DNA of 64,000 bases from Albifimbria verrucaria (Eukaryota; Ascomycota; Sordariomycetes; Hypocreales; Stachybotryaceae), in contig JAHREC010000009.1 in assembly GCA_020081605.1 (NCBI GenBank), positions 2,542,001-2,606,000 on the forward strand. The letters run 5' to 3'. Below, piece by piece: positions 11,718 to 23,307 of this stretch (its first letter is position 1; every line of letters starts with the position of its first letter). The position numbers were made by a program, and so were the translations under genes. The notes under the pieces were generated by a model that ran no database searches, was not told where the DNA came from, and saw only the letters and a list, made by a program, of their open reading frames with translations.

Positions 11718-14700
11718 GTAGCGCCGCCCTGCCGAGCCTGTGGCGGTGGAGGTGGTGTGCCTGATCGTCTGGTCGTAGTGGTGGTGGTGGTGGCTGAGAC
11801 GTTTCGTTGACCGGATTGTGGACCTGCGCTGTCTGTTCGCGATCGTCCGCCGCCTATGTTCAGACCCCAGGAGGTCCGTCTTTCATGCTTAGCTTTCGCC
11901 TGGCCCGTTACCGCCTTGGCCTTTTTGGATTCCTGTCAACAGAGGCAATGTATTAACTTCCGATCTCGTTCACACATAGATAGATAAAATGGATGAGCGT
12001 GTCTGTGAGGGCGGTGGACAAGGGGAATATGCGTCGTAATTTCCTATCTCATACACCGTCTTTGCCATGAAAATGACGAGCGGGGAAGCGTAGACACCCC
12101 TGGCCCCAAAAAAACGTTGCGTGATTTTTTCTGTAGAAGAAAAAAAAATAAAAAGAAATCGAAGAAAAGAAATGCACGAAACCGATGAACCGCGACCTGC
12201 CCTAGAGGCGTGAAGAATTGTGTAGGAGAGAAAGGCTCACTCGTCGTGAGCCAGACCTCAGAAGAAGAAAGACGTTAGTGAAATACCTTATCTCCAGTGC
12301 CGCGCAACTTGCTCTTTCCCTTGTTAAACAATCCCTTGCCCATTTTCCCTGCCGACTGCATGAACTCCTTGCTCTTCGTGCCGATCTGGTTGCCCGACGA
12401 TCCAAAGGCGCTCGTCGCGCCCTGCGATGACACCGGCGCCGGTGCGAATCGAGCTCGGTTGGTTGCCGGCGCGTTCACCGCTGGCGAGCTGGCGTTAAGG
12501 TATTGCTGGTAGTAGGGTTGTTGCTGTGAAGGCTGGGAGCCGCCTGCTGTGGCTAGGCTGAGTCCAGACCCCTGCGCCTGAAGGCCGGCGCCGTAAAACG
12601 ATGATGTCTGGTCGGCATGTTCAGGGTGCTGAACCTTCAGATGCGTCATCCAGTTCTCCAACCCCGAATCCATCTTCGCAAACATTTCTCGCGTCTCATC
12701 GTACTTTTCGATTCTTTCCGCAGCCGTAGGCATGCCCATGATATCCCTAAAAGCCATGATCGGCGGTTGCGATTGCTTGGCTGTCGGCGTAGTCGGTGAC
12801 GCGGGGTCGATGTTGACGGCGGGCGGCGGAGTGGGCGAGGTCACAAGGGTCAGCTGCTCGCCGGGGACTGAATTCCTGCCAGATGATGCCTGCTGCTCGC
12901 TGATGGCAGAGACTGGAGACAGGGGCTCTGGCAGTGATGTCTTCTCCTTGGCAGCAAGTGCAGCATTGAGGGTCGACGGCTGTGGTGATATGGATTGCGA
13001 AGGCGGCGAAGGTAGTGCGGGTGACGCTGGCTGTACCGGAATCTGTCCATCTTTGGCAGTTGAGTCGCTTGTGTCGCTTGTAGGAGACAGTACAGCTGGC
13101 TCGGTGGGGATGCGATTGGGTGAGCATCTAAGGGTTTGCTCTTTTCATCTGTTTCTGTAACAGCTGGTTTCCCTATTTCCCAGGAGAACCTCTGCCGTGA
13201 TGCTGAAGCAGGTTCTAGTGATGCATCCTTTGCCTCACTCTGCGTGTTCAAAGCTAGACCCTTGACCTCCTGGGGAGCCGCGAGGGGCGTAGGGACGCCT
13301 TCATCAGTACGGTCCCCAGCAGGGGTTGCATCTTGTCCAAGCGACAAGTTCTGTGAGGCTGCTGCGCCAGCCCAGTAATCGTCATAGCCACCGAGTGAAT
13401 AATTACTTTGCTGGGTGTCCTGTCGAGTCGGTGCAGGCGGTTTGCCGACTGCAAAATCTTCCTTCTCGGGGCTGAGGGACCTCATGATTTCATCCCGGAG
13501 CACATCACTCTCTTTGACCGGAGAGGATGTTACCGTGCTCTCGGTGACTTGCCTATGAATAGGTTGGAGATCGTAATCGGTGGGTGAATATTCAGGCTTG
13601 CGAGGTTGCAGAGGCTGTGTTGGTGGTATATCAGCGACGTTGGAATCGTGAGATGGGCGCTGCTGAGGCTGTTCAATTGGTGGTTGTCCAGAGCTTTCTG
13701 GCAACGCAGTGGGTGGAGAACTCTGAGGGACGGCAGTTTGCAGGACAGGAAGAGTGCGAAGGTCATCTCGCTCCGCATCCGAGGACGTCACATTTTCATT
13801 TGTGGTCGTCGGGGGTATCCTGGTTTTGTCCAGGTTGGGGTTTTGTGGTTTCGTTGTCTGAACCACTTTGTGCCTTGTCGTTGCTTGAACTGTCCTCGGC
13901 ATTCGAAGGAGTCTCGGTAACCCAACCACCGGGTAAAGAAGGACGGGTCGCTGCGCCTCCTGCAACAGCGGTATCTGTAGTTTGGACAGGGTGCTCGCTT
14001 GTGGATGGCGTAGCGTGTGCAGCAGTCCCAGAAGCAAGCTCTGGCTGAGCATCGTGAGCGTCATGGGCTTGCGATACGAGCGACGGTTCAAGGGAGTCAT
14101 GTGATACATCTTGGACGGAAGGCTTGCCAGCCGGACTTTCTTGCTGCTCTGTCGCGTGTCCAGCCCCGGTAGACTCGTTTAATGAAGTTGCAAACATGTC
14201 GGTGCCAAAGCCGGAGCTGCGAAAGACATTGGGAAGCTGTGGGCTAGACGAGGACTCTGCTCGGCTCGCATCCTGAGCCTGTGCTGAGATTGGTCCATCG
14301 TCTTGTCTAGACAGCTGGTTGGCGGGGACAGCGCTGCCAGGATCCTGCAACGAATAGCCAATGGATCTCTGGGTATTATCTTTGTCGGCTGCGTCAAAAG
14401 GCGCTCGTGGCTGCGCGTAGCTGGAAGCAGCACCAGCTTCCTGGTTCTGTGTCTCGATGTGAGGGGAGCGCGGTCGCACCCGAGGGGTCAGGAAAGGTGG
14501 GCTGAGAAAACTGTCGCCGGGTCTCGGATGGCAGGCGTGATGAGGTGGCAGTGGGCTGCTGTGGCACGGGCAGGACGGGTTCGTGCTGGTGCTCGTCGCC
14601 CGAATCATCTCCTCCCCAGTCGTCTCCGTCGTAGCTCTGCACCTTGGCCTCGACCCATTTGCGCGTCTTCTTCCGGCTGATGTTGACTTGATACTGAGCG

Positions 14701-14770
14701 GATGGGGTCAAAGGGTCCCTGGGGCCGGGGACTGGGAACGGCCTATGGGGTTACCGTACGTGCCGTCCAT
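11718..14770 (-). CDS. Long disordered fungal protein with KTRKWVEAKVQSYDGDDWG N-terminus, function unknown
   Basis: Not assigned. The ATG at 14770 starts MDGTYGNPIGRSQSP; about 30 residues in comes KKTRKWVEAKVQSYDGDDWG, then a long Ser/Pro/Thr/Gln-rich stretch, then RQRFSWEIGKP, then MAFRDIMGMPTAAERIEKYD with ETREMFAKMDSGLENWM. A basic segment (SAGKMGKGLFNKGKSKLRGT) follows. The main frame can stop at 12275 (GDKVFH) or splice at the GTATTT after GDK across about 350 nt to an exon at 11932 (ESKKAKAV, RRTSWGLNIGGGRSRTDS, then a Thr/Pro-rich tail) ending near 11718. Frame breaks at G4 14721-14724, 14483-14486, 14463-14466, G4/T4 13837-13844 and G4 13106-13109 are each repaired by one added base. 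The short aromatic/basic motifs suggest conserved interaction segments in a disordered scaffold. The 3' end is uncertain. Confidence 0.55.
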
Positions 14771-17610
14771 GCTGGCGTGATTGAGGCAAGACGGCGACCT
14801 AAGCTGTCATGCTTCGCGGCGGAGGTGTCTCGTGGCGGACGGCAGATGGCGACAACGAAGCTGCGTCGCGAAGTCTGATAAGCAAGCAAGGAAGCCTGGG
14901 TGGTGTGTGGTTGCAGAGCAGTCTTTCAGTCGGTCGGTGTGCGGAAATGAAATGACGATGCTGCGGACGAAAAGGGGCACGGATTCGAAGAATTAACAAG
15001 ACACGGCCGACGATATCCCAGATAGAAAGAAAGAAAATTCCAGCAGAACCCAAGCAGACGAAGGCGAACCCGATGAGGAGTTGACGGATAGGAAGAAAAA
15101 GGGAAGGGTGGAAAATAAAGCCCAAGACTCGGAAACGACGCTACCTACAGGCAGAGGTGCTGTAGGTAAGCAAAGCAGCCTTACAGCGGTCGTGGGAGAG
15201 CAGAACCAGCCAGCAGAGCTACCTGGCCTGGTGCAGTGAGTGGGTAACACTATTCAGGTATTGAGCCAGACCAGGCCAGGGGCAGTTGCTTAGGGTCGTC
15301 CAATGTCTCCGACGGAGCGGTCACTAACAATGGGGATTTTGGCCCCGTCCCGACCCCACGTCTGGCCGCAGCCAAGGTACCTGGGCCCCAGCCTGCTCTG
15401 GTAACGTCAGGCACCCCGTGCCGGCTGCAAGTACCTCTCCTCTCCTCTCCTCTAGCTTAATCTCCAGTTCAGGGTGCTGGCCTGGCTGGCTTGGACCTGG
15501 ACCTGGACCTTGTTCAACCCCATGAGCGTCGCAATCAAAAGGAAATCACCAAGATGCGCCCCTCAAGCTCATGCTCGGCCTGCGCAATGTCTCATTGGAC
15601 CGTCCCTTTGCCGTGATCGGCTTGCACATCTCGCCCGGCTTCTTACCACCCACCACCCTTTGGCTAGTGCCGTGCCGTGGCACCTCGAGCGCAATCGTCC
15701 AACATCAGACCAGGCAGACCTGCGAGCCAAGGCTGTGCCACTCTCGTCCCGTCTCTCCTTATTTTAGCTGTCAAAGGGATGCCGTTCGACAGGGCGGAGC
15801 CGATCAAATTGGTGCTGACGTTCGACAAGGCAGTCCCCATCCACAGCCTGATCCACCCAGCTGAACCCATGCCATCCCATGCCATTCCACAACCGCGGCG
15901 CGCCATCCACCCTCTCACGTTCCCCCAATGTCCTTAAGTGGAAGGCGTCCGGGTGAGAGGCGAAGGATCTAGCCAGTCCGTCAGGGCGAATGCGCGTGGT
16001 TCCATCGCGCTCCTGAGATCTACCTATGCACACACGGTGCAGCTCGTCCTCGCTGTGCGTGGCTCGCGTTTGTTCGGCAGACCAATGCCGGCTCTACATA
16101 GTATGCTGGATTATATCAGACCCTCCATGGCCAGATATACCGGATGGGTCCCTGGCGTTTTGGCTCGACGGTGAGCTGGCTAGCAAAACAAAGCAGAGCG
16201 GAAACCTTGCTGACTTTCCCGGAACTCTGGGAGGTTGCAACGGCTCTCAATTTGGCGACGCCACCATGCCTCGGCGATCGACCAGAAGAACATAGTCTAA
16301 GCATGAGCCACGGTCTATCAGCGCTGCTCCAAGCGGATACTGGTCTGCTAATCTCGGATCAAGCCTGAAGCATGCAAGAATACGCTTTCGGTCCACTGGT
16401 CCCAACGCTCCATCTTCCAGAACATTACACCGCCCAGCCTTGACCCGTGGAGACTGTCCAAGGATTGCAAAATCTTTTCTAGCGTCGATGACATGGGCAG
16501 AGGTCCTTTGGTGTTCTGCTACACAGGGCTAATCTCGCCTGTAAGGGCTACATGGGGAGTAGAGCCTCAACGGCGCTTGATGTGGTAAAATCTGCGGATG
16601 CAGCAAGGGCAGCATTTTGCTACCGAGTGGCCCTAACCATGTTTTGACTCTTGTGTTTGTCGTCATAATCAGGGCAACCCCAGCGTAGTCCCCAACGCCG
16701 AGGGAGCTTGGTGAGATGACCATGGATTCGAAAGTCACGATGGTCTGACCCTTGCGCTCACGCACCACAAAAAGTACAAGCTACGTGCCTAACAATTTTT
16801 TCTCCGAACGAAATGAGTTCACCAGGTAAAGGCTTGATATACAGAGATAATTTAATGGCTGGGGTAAAACATCTCGAGTAAAGGGAGGCATTGCGACGTT
16901 GACGTGTCGTACCCACACTACAATGCATAATGATTGCCACGGTCCGCGATCAAAATGTGTCAAGGACAGGCGGCGCTAGAACAACGCATGTTTACATGAA
17001 TTTTTTAATTCTTTTTGCTTCGTTTCTTTCTATCCTAAGGTACCTGCGTCTCGCGACGGAGTGATGTTAAATATTCACGACCAGGCCAACTTGCAGCATC
17101 TAGAAAGCCGGATTTAGACTGTACAGCCACATTAGTGACGTACCGGGTCCCAACAGATCCCCCAATGGCCCCCAAAGTTACAGGTACCTACAGGCACTTG
17201 CAGGAAGACCTGGACAACCTAGACCAACTAGACCAATCGACGCTCCTGCTGCGCCACAGCCCGTTCTCGAATCCATCGCCAAATTGGCTTCAGCCACGGA
17301 TCCCCTTTCTGGCATCGTCGTCGCAAAAGGTGTCTCAGCATTACGTGTTACCAATTCAACAACTACACCACAGTACATCCAGCATCGCCACCGTCCGCTT
17401 CGGCTTTACTACACACCACACACGCCGCCTCCCCGTATCTGCTATCCTCGCTCGCCTATCGATATTCGCTCTCAGGCCCTCGAGGCGACGCGAACTCTCC
17501 TTGGCAGAGTCCCCTTGCTCACCTACGCCCGCATTCCCTCGATCCACTTTCCCACGAAGCCGCGCTGGCCGCACTTCACTACAGCCGCTACCACATAATT
17601 CGCCGTCACG
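14771..17610. other. 2.8-kb gene-free region between divergent genes
   Basis: Lies between the minus-strand scaffold-like gene and the plus-strand Sed5 gene, so it carries both promoters. I see CTCCT pentamer repeats at about 15438-15453, a GGACCT triplet repeat at about 15494-15512, and no supported coding region or tRNA. The last 450 nt are CA/CT-rich and read as the Sed5 leader. Confidence 0.5.
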
Positions 17611-18689
17611 ATGGCTGTAGCATCGATCCAAGACCGAACCTCCGAGTTCAAGTCCGTCCTGGCCCAGGCCCAGCGTCGCCAGAACCAGAACAAGGTTGGC
17701 GCGCATAGGCCGTTCTTGAACGATGGGCAAAAGGCAGCCGCCGATGGAAATGCTCCGCCTAAGAGGTCCGACTTTGCCAGAAAGGCTGCCGAGATTGGAA
17801 GGGAATTTCCGCAACCATGGGCAAGCTGGAGAAGCTGGCGCAACGTGAGTGGATCACGGCCGTCGTGGGGATTCGAATCAACTGACATTAGACTACAGTC
17901 GCGAAGCGCCGAACCCTATTCGATGATCGGCCAGTGGAAATCAACGAGCTCACTTTCGTCATCAAGCAGGATCTGTCGTCGCTGAACCAGCAAATCGGCG
18001 CTCTGCAAACCTTGACAAAACAGCAGCACCCCAAGGCCGACCAGGAAGGCGAGCACAACAAGAATGTCGTATATCTGCTGCAAGGAAAACTCACAGACGT
18101 CTCCGTCAACTTCAAAGATGTTCTGGAGGCTCGAACAAAGAACATCCAGGCCTCTCGGTCGCGCACAGAAAACTTCATCTCTTCCGTCTCCCAACACACC
18201 CAGCCCACTCTACAGCAGTCCGCGTCTCCGCTATACGGAACCCCGAACCGCGCCTCTCCCGCTCCAGGAGCATCCGATACGCTTTCTCTGAACCCGGTGG
18301 GTGACCAGCAGTTGCTCATGATGGAAGAGGCACAACCGACAAACACCTACATCCAACAACGAGGAGAGGCCATCGAGGCCATCGAGAAGACCATCAGCGA
18401 GCTGGGTGGTATTTTCAGCCAACTAGCCACCATGGTTTCGGAGCAGAGCGAGATGATTCAGCGAATCGATGCCAACACGGAAGACGTGGTGGACAACGTC
18501 GAGGTGCGCAGCGGGAGTTAATGAAGTACTGGTCAAGGGTATCCAGCAACCGCTGGTTGATAGCGCAAATGTTTGGTGTTTTGATGATATTTTTCCTGTG
18601 AGTACCCCTACCCCTTCAAACCCCTGACACTTAATCGATTCTGAGCTGACCACCGCCGACACAGCTTGTGGGTTTTGGTGTCTGGTTAG
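17611..18689 (+). CDS. SED5: Syntaxin-5 family t-SNARE Sed5
   Basis: Golgi Qa-SNARE for ER-Golgi and intra-Golgi vesicle fusion. The N-terminus SIQDRTSEFKSVLAQAQ is the Sly1-binding-type start typical of Sed5. The Habc region follows (RPVEINELTFVIKQDL, TLTKQQ, KNVVYLLQGKL), then the SNARE helix with QLLMMEEAQPTNTYIQQR, AIEAIEKTISELGGIFSQLA and the ionic-layer Gln. The product ends in a tail anchor (MFGVLMIFFL...WVLVSG). Exons are 17611-17844, 17899-18597 and 18665-18689. Frame breaks at G3 17801-17803 and GG 18503-18504 are each cured by one G; without them the tail anchor is lost, which I treat as sequence error. Length is about 325 residues, normal for the family. Confidence 0.93.
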
Positions 18690-19726
18690 AGCCGCCATGG
18701 TGCGCGGCACGCTCTGTACGTTATAACGCTCTCTTGACGGGATACCACGGCACGGCATTACTACTTCTTCTGTATCTTTTGCACTCATTGGTTTACTAGC
18801 TGGAGTTGCCCTACAGGCTGGGCGAATCTTAGACAAAGACACAAAGTAATGGATTGGTATACAGTACCCAAGGTCCTCTGTTGCTAGCGTCGTGTTTTCT
18901 CACGTAGAACATTTCTCAGTATTTGACTTGAGATTAATTTGCAAGGATCTCCATTTTAATGGTTGAAACACGAATTTCAAGGAGATAGCCAAGGGATTGA
19001 TAGCTCCAGAGGGAGTAGATTAGGTATACCTCAATACTCTTGGACACTATCAAGATTAATGAGTTCGATTGTGTCTAGGCATAGAAATGCAGACAATGAG
19101 ATAAAGCCCATGATCTATGTCGGAAACAAGCCTTCTGGATCATATTTGCCACAGGCCTGCTTATGTTTCCTCAGGTTGTCCCCTCCATAATAACTCAAAG
19201 GGGTCTTGGTGGTCTGATGCATACCTCACATACATACATCGAACAGGATGACCGCTCTACTCGACAACCTCCGTGGTCTTTTCAGAGCATCTCTACTTAT
19301 GCTGATAACAGCGTTATCATCTTTTGCTCTTGCCAACATAGTAATAGGAGAATAGACACCAATGGGCCGTCGGTGGGATCAAGGCCAAGGACGTTACCTC
19401 CACTTGAAGCAGACTTCTCTAGGAAGGAAACAGGGTAGGGCTGTAGGGTGAAGGAGAATAGACCGGCAGAAGCAGACTTGATAGGTTCGATTGAAGTCAG
19501 AAACGTCTCTGAGGCGGACTGTAAAGTTAGTTCATTGGCCTTGACAGTTGTATTGATATGAGAACATCTGGAATCTCATCAGAACGATTATCAGCCAAAG
19601 AGATCCAATCCTCTTACCTGACCAATGTCTATGTAAACGCATTGTGTTCAGCTGGTCGATCTAGGGTTATATATTGATTAAAGGCTCAAGCTCGGTAGAG
19701 CCTTCAATACCCTTAGTATGATAAGG
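18690..19726. other. Intergenic, composition drops toward AT-rich
   Basis: Downstream of Sed5; no gene recognised. Base composition falls from GC-rich to AT-richer across this kilobase, marking the left edge of the AT-rich block that runs to about 25 kb. Confidence 0.45.
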
Positions 19727-20425
19727 CTAATTCAAGCACATAAACGTGTCGTTGTTTAACATTGCCGAGTACCTAACGCTAAGCATGAGGTGGATGTCTT
19801 TGCTTGTAACTGCTTTCTTTAGTTCGGTTACTTGAGCTTTGATTTGGCTAGAGGAGCTCTGAGGGAAGTAAGATATAGTACCTCTAGAGAGCAGCCCCTG
19901 TCCGAAAATTGTTAAGTCGAAATGAGTAACGATGCCGAGGCTGTTCCCAGCACCTCTCAACCCAACCCAGAAATCTGTGTGCTCCTCCGCGTTCGCATTC
20001 ACAATCTCACCTGATACCAGTACAACTTGACAATTCAACACGTTGTCGCAGATGAAGCCTTGCTGGCTCGAAAAGAAAGAGAGTCCACCTGCATATGGTA
20101 AGTGATAGCTGAGAAGGATTTCAGTAGAGCGTGTACCTACGCCAAGGCCACCTGCGAGGGCCATCCTCCAGCAACACAAAGACCGTCAATCCAATCCCTC
20201 ATATACTTCACCCCAGCGTTCACCGGCTGCTATCTGAACGATTCCATCTTGAACCTCCACACCCCTAAGTAGTCCAAGATTCACAGTGAGGCCATCATGA
20301 ATATTGGCTGACCCGGGAGGGTTCATTGCCCGTCGGCTCGAACAGCAAACTTTAAATCGTGAGCAAAAGGCGCAATGGGTTTCCAAGAAGGCCAAGATCT
20401 CATCCCATGTACGAGGCTAGAAGAT
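19727..20425 (-). pseudogene. Truncated FAD-linked oxidase (PCMH/berberine-bridge type) relic
   Basis: Fragments in order match the FAD-binding PCMH domain of secreted fungal FAD oxidases: KFAV near 20355, GSANIHDGLTVNLGLL, VQIAAGERWGEVYEGLD, GGLGVGTR interrupted by a plausible 48-nt intron, GLSFFSSQQGFICDNV, VLVSGEIVNANAEEHTDFWVG and GAGNSLGIVTHFDL. It stops at 19727 after NDTFMCLN, where family members continue for about 200 more residues. The N-terminal 60-100 residues, including any signal peptide, are missing and replaced by AT-rich sequence. At least two frame breaks occur in the body. Missing both ends, it is a relic rather than a sequencing casualty. It sits 400 nt downstream of the NB-ARC gene in the AT-rich block. 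Confidence 0.75.
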
Positions 20426-20825
20426 CCGCAGATCCTCCATATCGCTCAATTATATATTCTTTTTTATGGTTAAATAATATTGTTTTCTATAATATTTTAT
20501 ATCAATTATGTTATTTATATAACTATGAAATCTAAGAGAATCTAATAAAATTCTATTTTGTCATATAGTTACATTAGCTTCAGAATAATGAAGAACTATA
20601 CTACTTAATGATGTTAATAAATATATAGAAACCTCTTATTTGTAAGCTCTGAAAACCTATAAATAGCCATAGAAAGGATATATCTCTTCGCAGCTTATTC
20701 TCTAGCTCACTGGTTAATACTAGCTTTAAAACGTCATGAGTAGGATCGCTTATGTTGAACCGTTTACAAGGCATAAAAACATGGCCTAAAAACCACCTAA
20801 TCTTTTGGCCAAATGGTTTAACAGC
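20426..20825. other. Very AT-rich spacer
   Basis: About 400 nt of TA-rich DNA with no open frame of note. The composition is like that left by repeat-induced point mutation in other ascomycetes (inference), but I cannot identify a parent element. Confidence 0.5.
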
Positions 20826-23307
20826 TTATACCTTCTCGCCGTGTACTTTTCTCATCTCCTCTAGCCTGACACAAGATTGCCGTGTTGCGGAATGCTTCAA
20901 GCCAAGGACCTCTATTCTCTGATAAAGACATTCTTCCATGAGCTTCATTGCGTTCCCAGTATAGTCAAGCCTGTACCATACCATAGAAAGATCATGCTTA
21001 ACACCCAACGTATAAGGGTGTGTATCTCCAAGAACTTTCTTTTTTTCTCCAGTGTATGAGCATATATATCTTCAGCGGTTTTATAGTTTTCTTGGAAGTA
21101 GTAGAAATCTGCAAGGTCTGTAGCAGCACTCAGGGTCTTGGGATGTAATTCACCAAGAAGTCGTTCCTTTGTGCTAACACCTTGATACGCATCGCTTCGG
21201 CCTCTTGATAGCGGCCCTCACGTTGGTGAATTCCAGCAAGGGTTGCATAACTATCAACTGTAGCCGGGTGCATCTCGCCGTAAAGTTGCCTTCGCCATTC
21301 TAAAACCTGTAATCCTAGCGATACACTGTTTTCATAGTCGCCGAGGTCACGGTAGGTTACTGCAAGCGATGCGGCACTATCAATTGTATCAGGGTGCATC
21401 TCGCCAAGTGCCTGTCGCCTCAGTGCTAACACTTGTTCCTTCAAGGTTCTGGCGTCCTCGTGTCGGTCCAGATAAGCATATGTGGATGCAAGGGTTGCTC
21501 TGCAATGCAGGGCGAATGTGTGACTCTCTTCCGACGCGTCGTGGAAGAGGTTTAGTACTTTAAGTAGCAGCTCTTCAGCCTCACTATACCGGCCTTGTTC
21601 AAAGAACGATAGACCGATGTAGTGCATGGTGATGGCGGTGTCGAGGTGAGCTCCACCTAGTTCAACTTGTAACCATGCCAGGACCTTTTCACCTATGGCT
21701 TGCATGTCTTTATACCTTGCACGGTCATATAGATAGTCTAAGACACGCCATAGCAAATGTGCGGCCTGAACTTTGCTATCCAAAATATCGGCAAAATCAA
21801 TTACTCGCATCGCATGTGCTAAATAGTTTTCGCATTGGCTCCACATAGCCACATCTGGTAGGCCGTTGTTAGGGAACAGACTGTCGACTACTTGGAGAGC
21901 AGCAAATGAGCAACAATTCTCGCCTGGGTCTTCCCGCTCAGTTCTTTCCTCTCCCTGTGACTGATATTGCGAAAGTGAGGGAGATATTGCTGTCATGGTA
22001 TCTTGCCAAGACGATCTTGATTTTTGGCTGAGCCGATATCTCACGCCTTCTTGGACAAGCTTGTGCATCTCAAAGCTAATCTGTTTCTTCGCCTCCTTGC
22101 GCTTAGCAAGAAATGAAAAATCGCTCAGCCGTTTTACTGCTCTTTTGATTAGAGATGCATCTTGTGGCGGCCTCTCATTCCTTTTATCATCGGCGTATGC
22201 TGCGGCTCGTTGCACCACCTCCCATTGGATATTCTGATTGTCAAGATAAGCGAGAATATGCAAAATTTTATATGCCAGATTGTTGTCCTGCTTGATATAA
22301 TCAATAGAGATATTCCATGTTTCAAGGACGCTATTCGAAATTCCTTCTCTTCTATGGCGGTCATATTGCGTTTCATTAAGTAGCTGCCATCGCTGTTGAC
22401 CTTTACGAAGCATCGTAAGATACTCTGCAATATCTGTCCATGTCTCTCGCATATATGCTCCAGCCTGATAAACTGCCAGAGGGAGCCATTGAAGCTCTTC
22501 CAAAAGAATTTTCGCAGCCTCTTCTTCTTCCAAATCCGAGATACCCTCGCGTTTGGCATCAGATAAAAGTTGTATAGCCTCAAGTTCAGTCATACGTGAA
22601 ACCTCGATGCCCCGACTGGAATGAACCAGGGTTCCAACAATCCGTTCATCTCGACTCGTCCAAAGAACCGTACCTCCTAAAGTGGGGATATACGAGTACA
22701 TTGACTTACCTGATTCTGTCTGGACCAGCGCAGATCCACCAGATGCCTCATGCACGCCAAAGACGCTAAGATTATCAGAATTATCAACAACAAGCACCCA
22801 GCTAGACTGTGCCTCAATGCCCAATCTTATAGCTTTCAGCATTTCACTATCGGAAAGTCCCTCAATTTCCAATCCCAAGGTATTCGCGATGAGTCTATAA
22901 TCGTGGGTGAATGTAGCTTCATTTTCGGCATGTACCCAAAAGACCGAGCAAGTTCCATCCTCACATCGATGGTAGGCGTAATCGAGCGCTAGTTGGGTTT
23001 TTCTATCATTGTCTCAGTTGCGGACGTATTACCAATGTGGAAGAGATCCTAATAAGTGCGAAACATACCCAGATCCTCCAAGTCCAAAGAGGGCCGCGCT
23101 TTGGGATTTGCCTCCGATTGGCAATAAGTTTTCCAAGTGTGCTGCGAGGTCAGCACGAGGCACTATGCCTTCGTTACGAGGATATGGTATATATCTCCTT
23201 CTCGTTCGAGATTCGGTGCCATAATGAATATTCGCTACCCCACCGCTAATGGTTACGGGGTTGAAGTTTCTGCCAGATACGGGTCCCTGGAAGGATGCGA
23301 CGTTCAT
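20826..23307 (-). CDS. NLR-like STAND protein: short Gly-rich N-terminus, NB-ARC-type NTPase, TPR C-terminus
   Basis: About 800 residues in two exons (23069-23307 and 20826-23002). The intron splits the P-loop, giving Walker A GLGGSGKTQLAL after splicing. Other NTPase features are a VFWVHAENEATF block, Walker B-like SSWVLVVDNSDNL, GTVLWTSRD (sensor) and LPLAVYQAGAYM, as in fungal NB-ARC proteins with TPRs. The C-terminal half holds 42-residue TPRs carrying the LGEMHPDTIDSAASLAVTYR signature, repeated five or more times. The N-terminus is only about 60 residues (SFQGPVSGRNFNPVTISGG, ANIHYG), not a full effector domain. Frame breaks near 21167 and at the T7 run 21048-21054 are each repaired by one added base; the last TPR then reaches the stop at 20826. 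Fungal relatives act in non-self recognition or cell-death signalling; the role here is not known. Confidence 0.85.
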
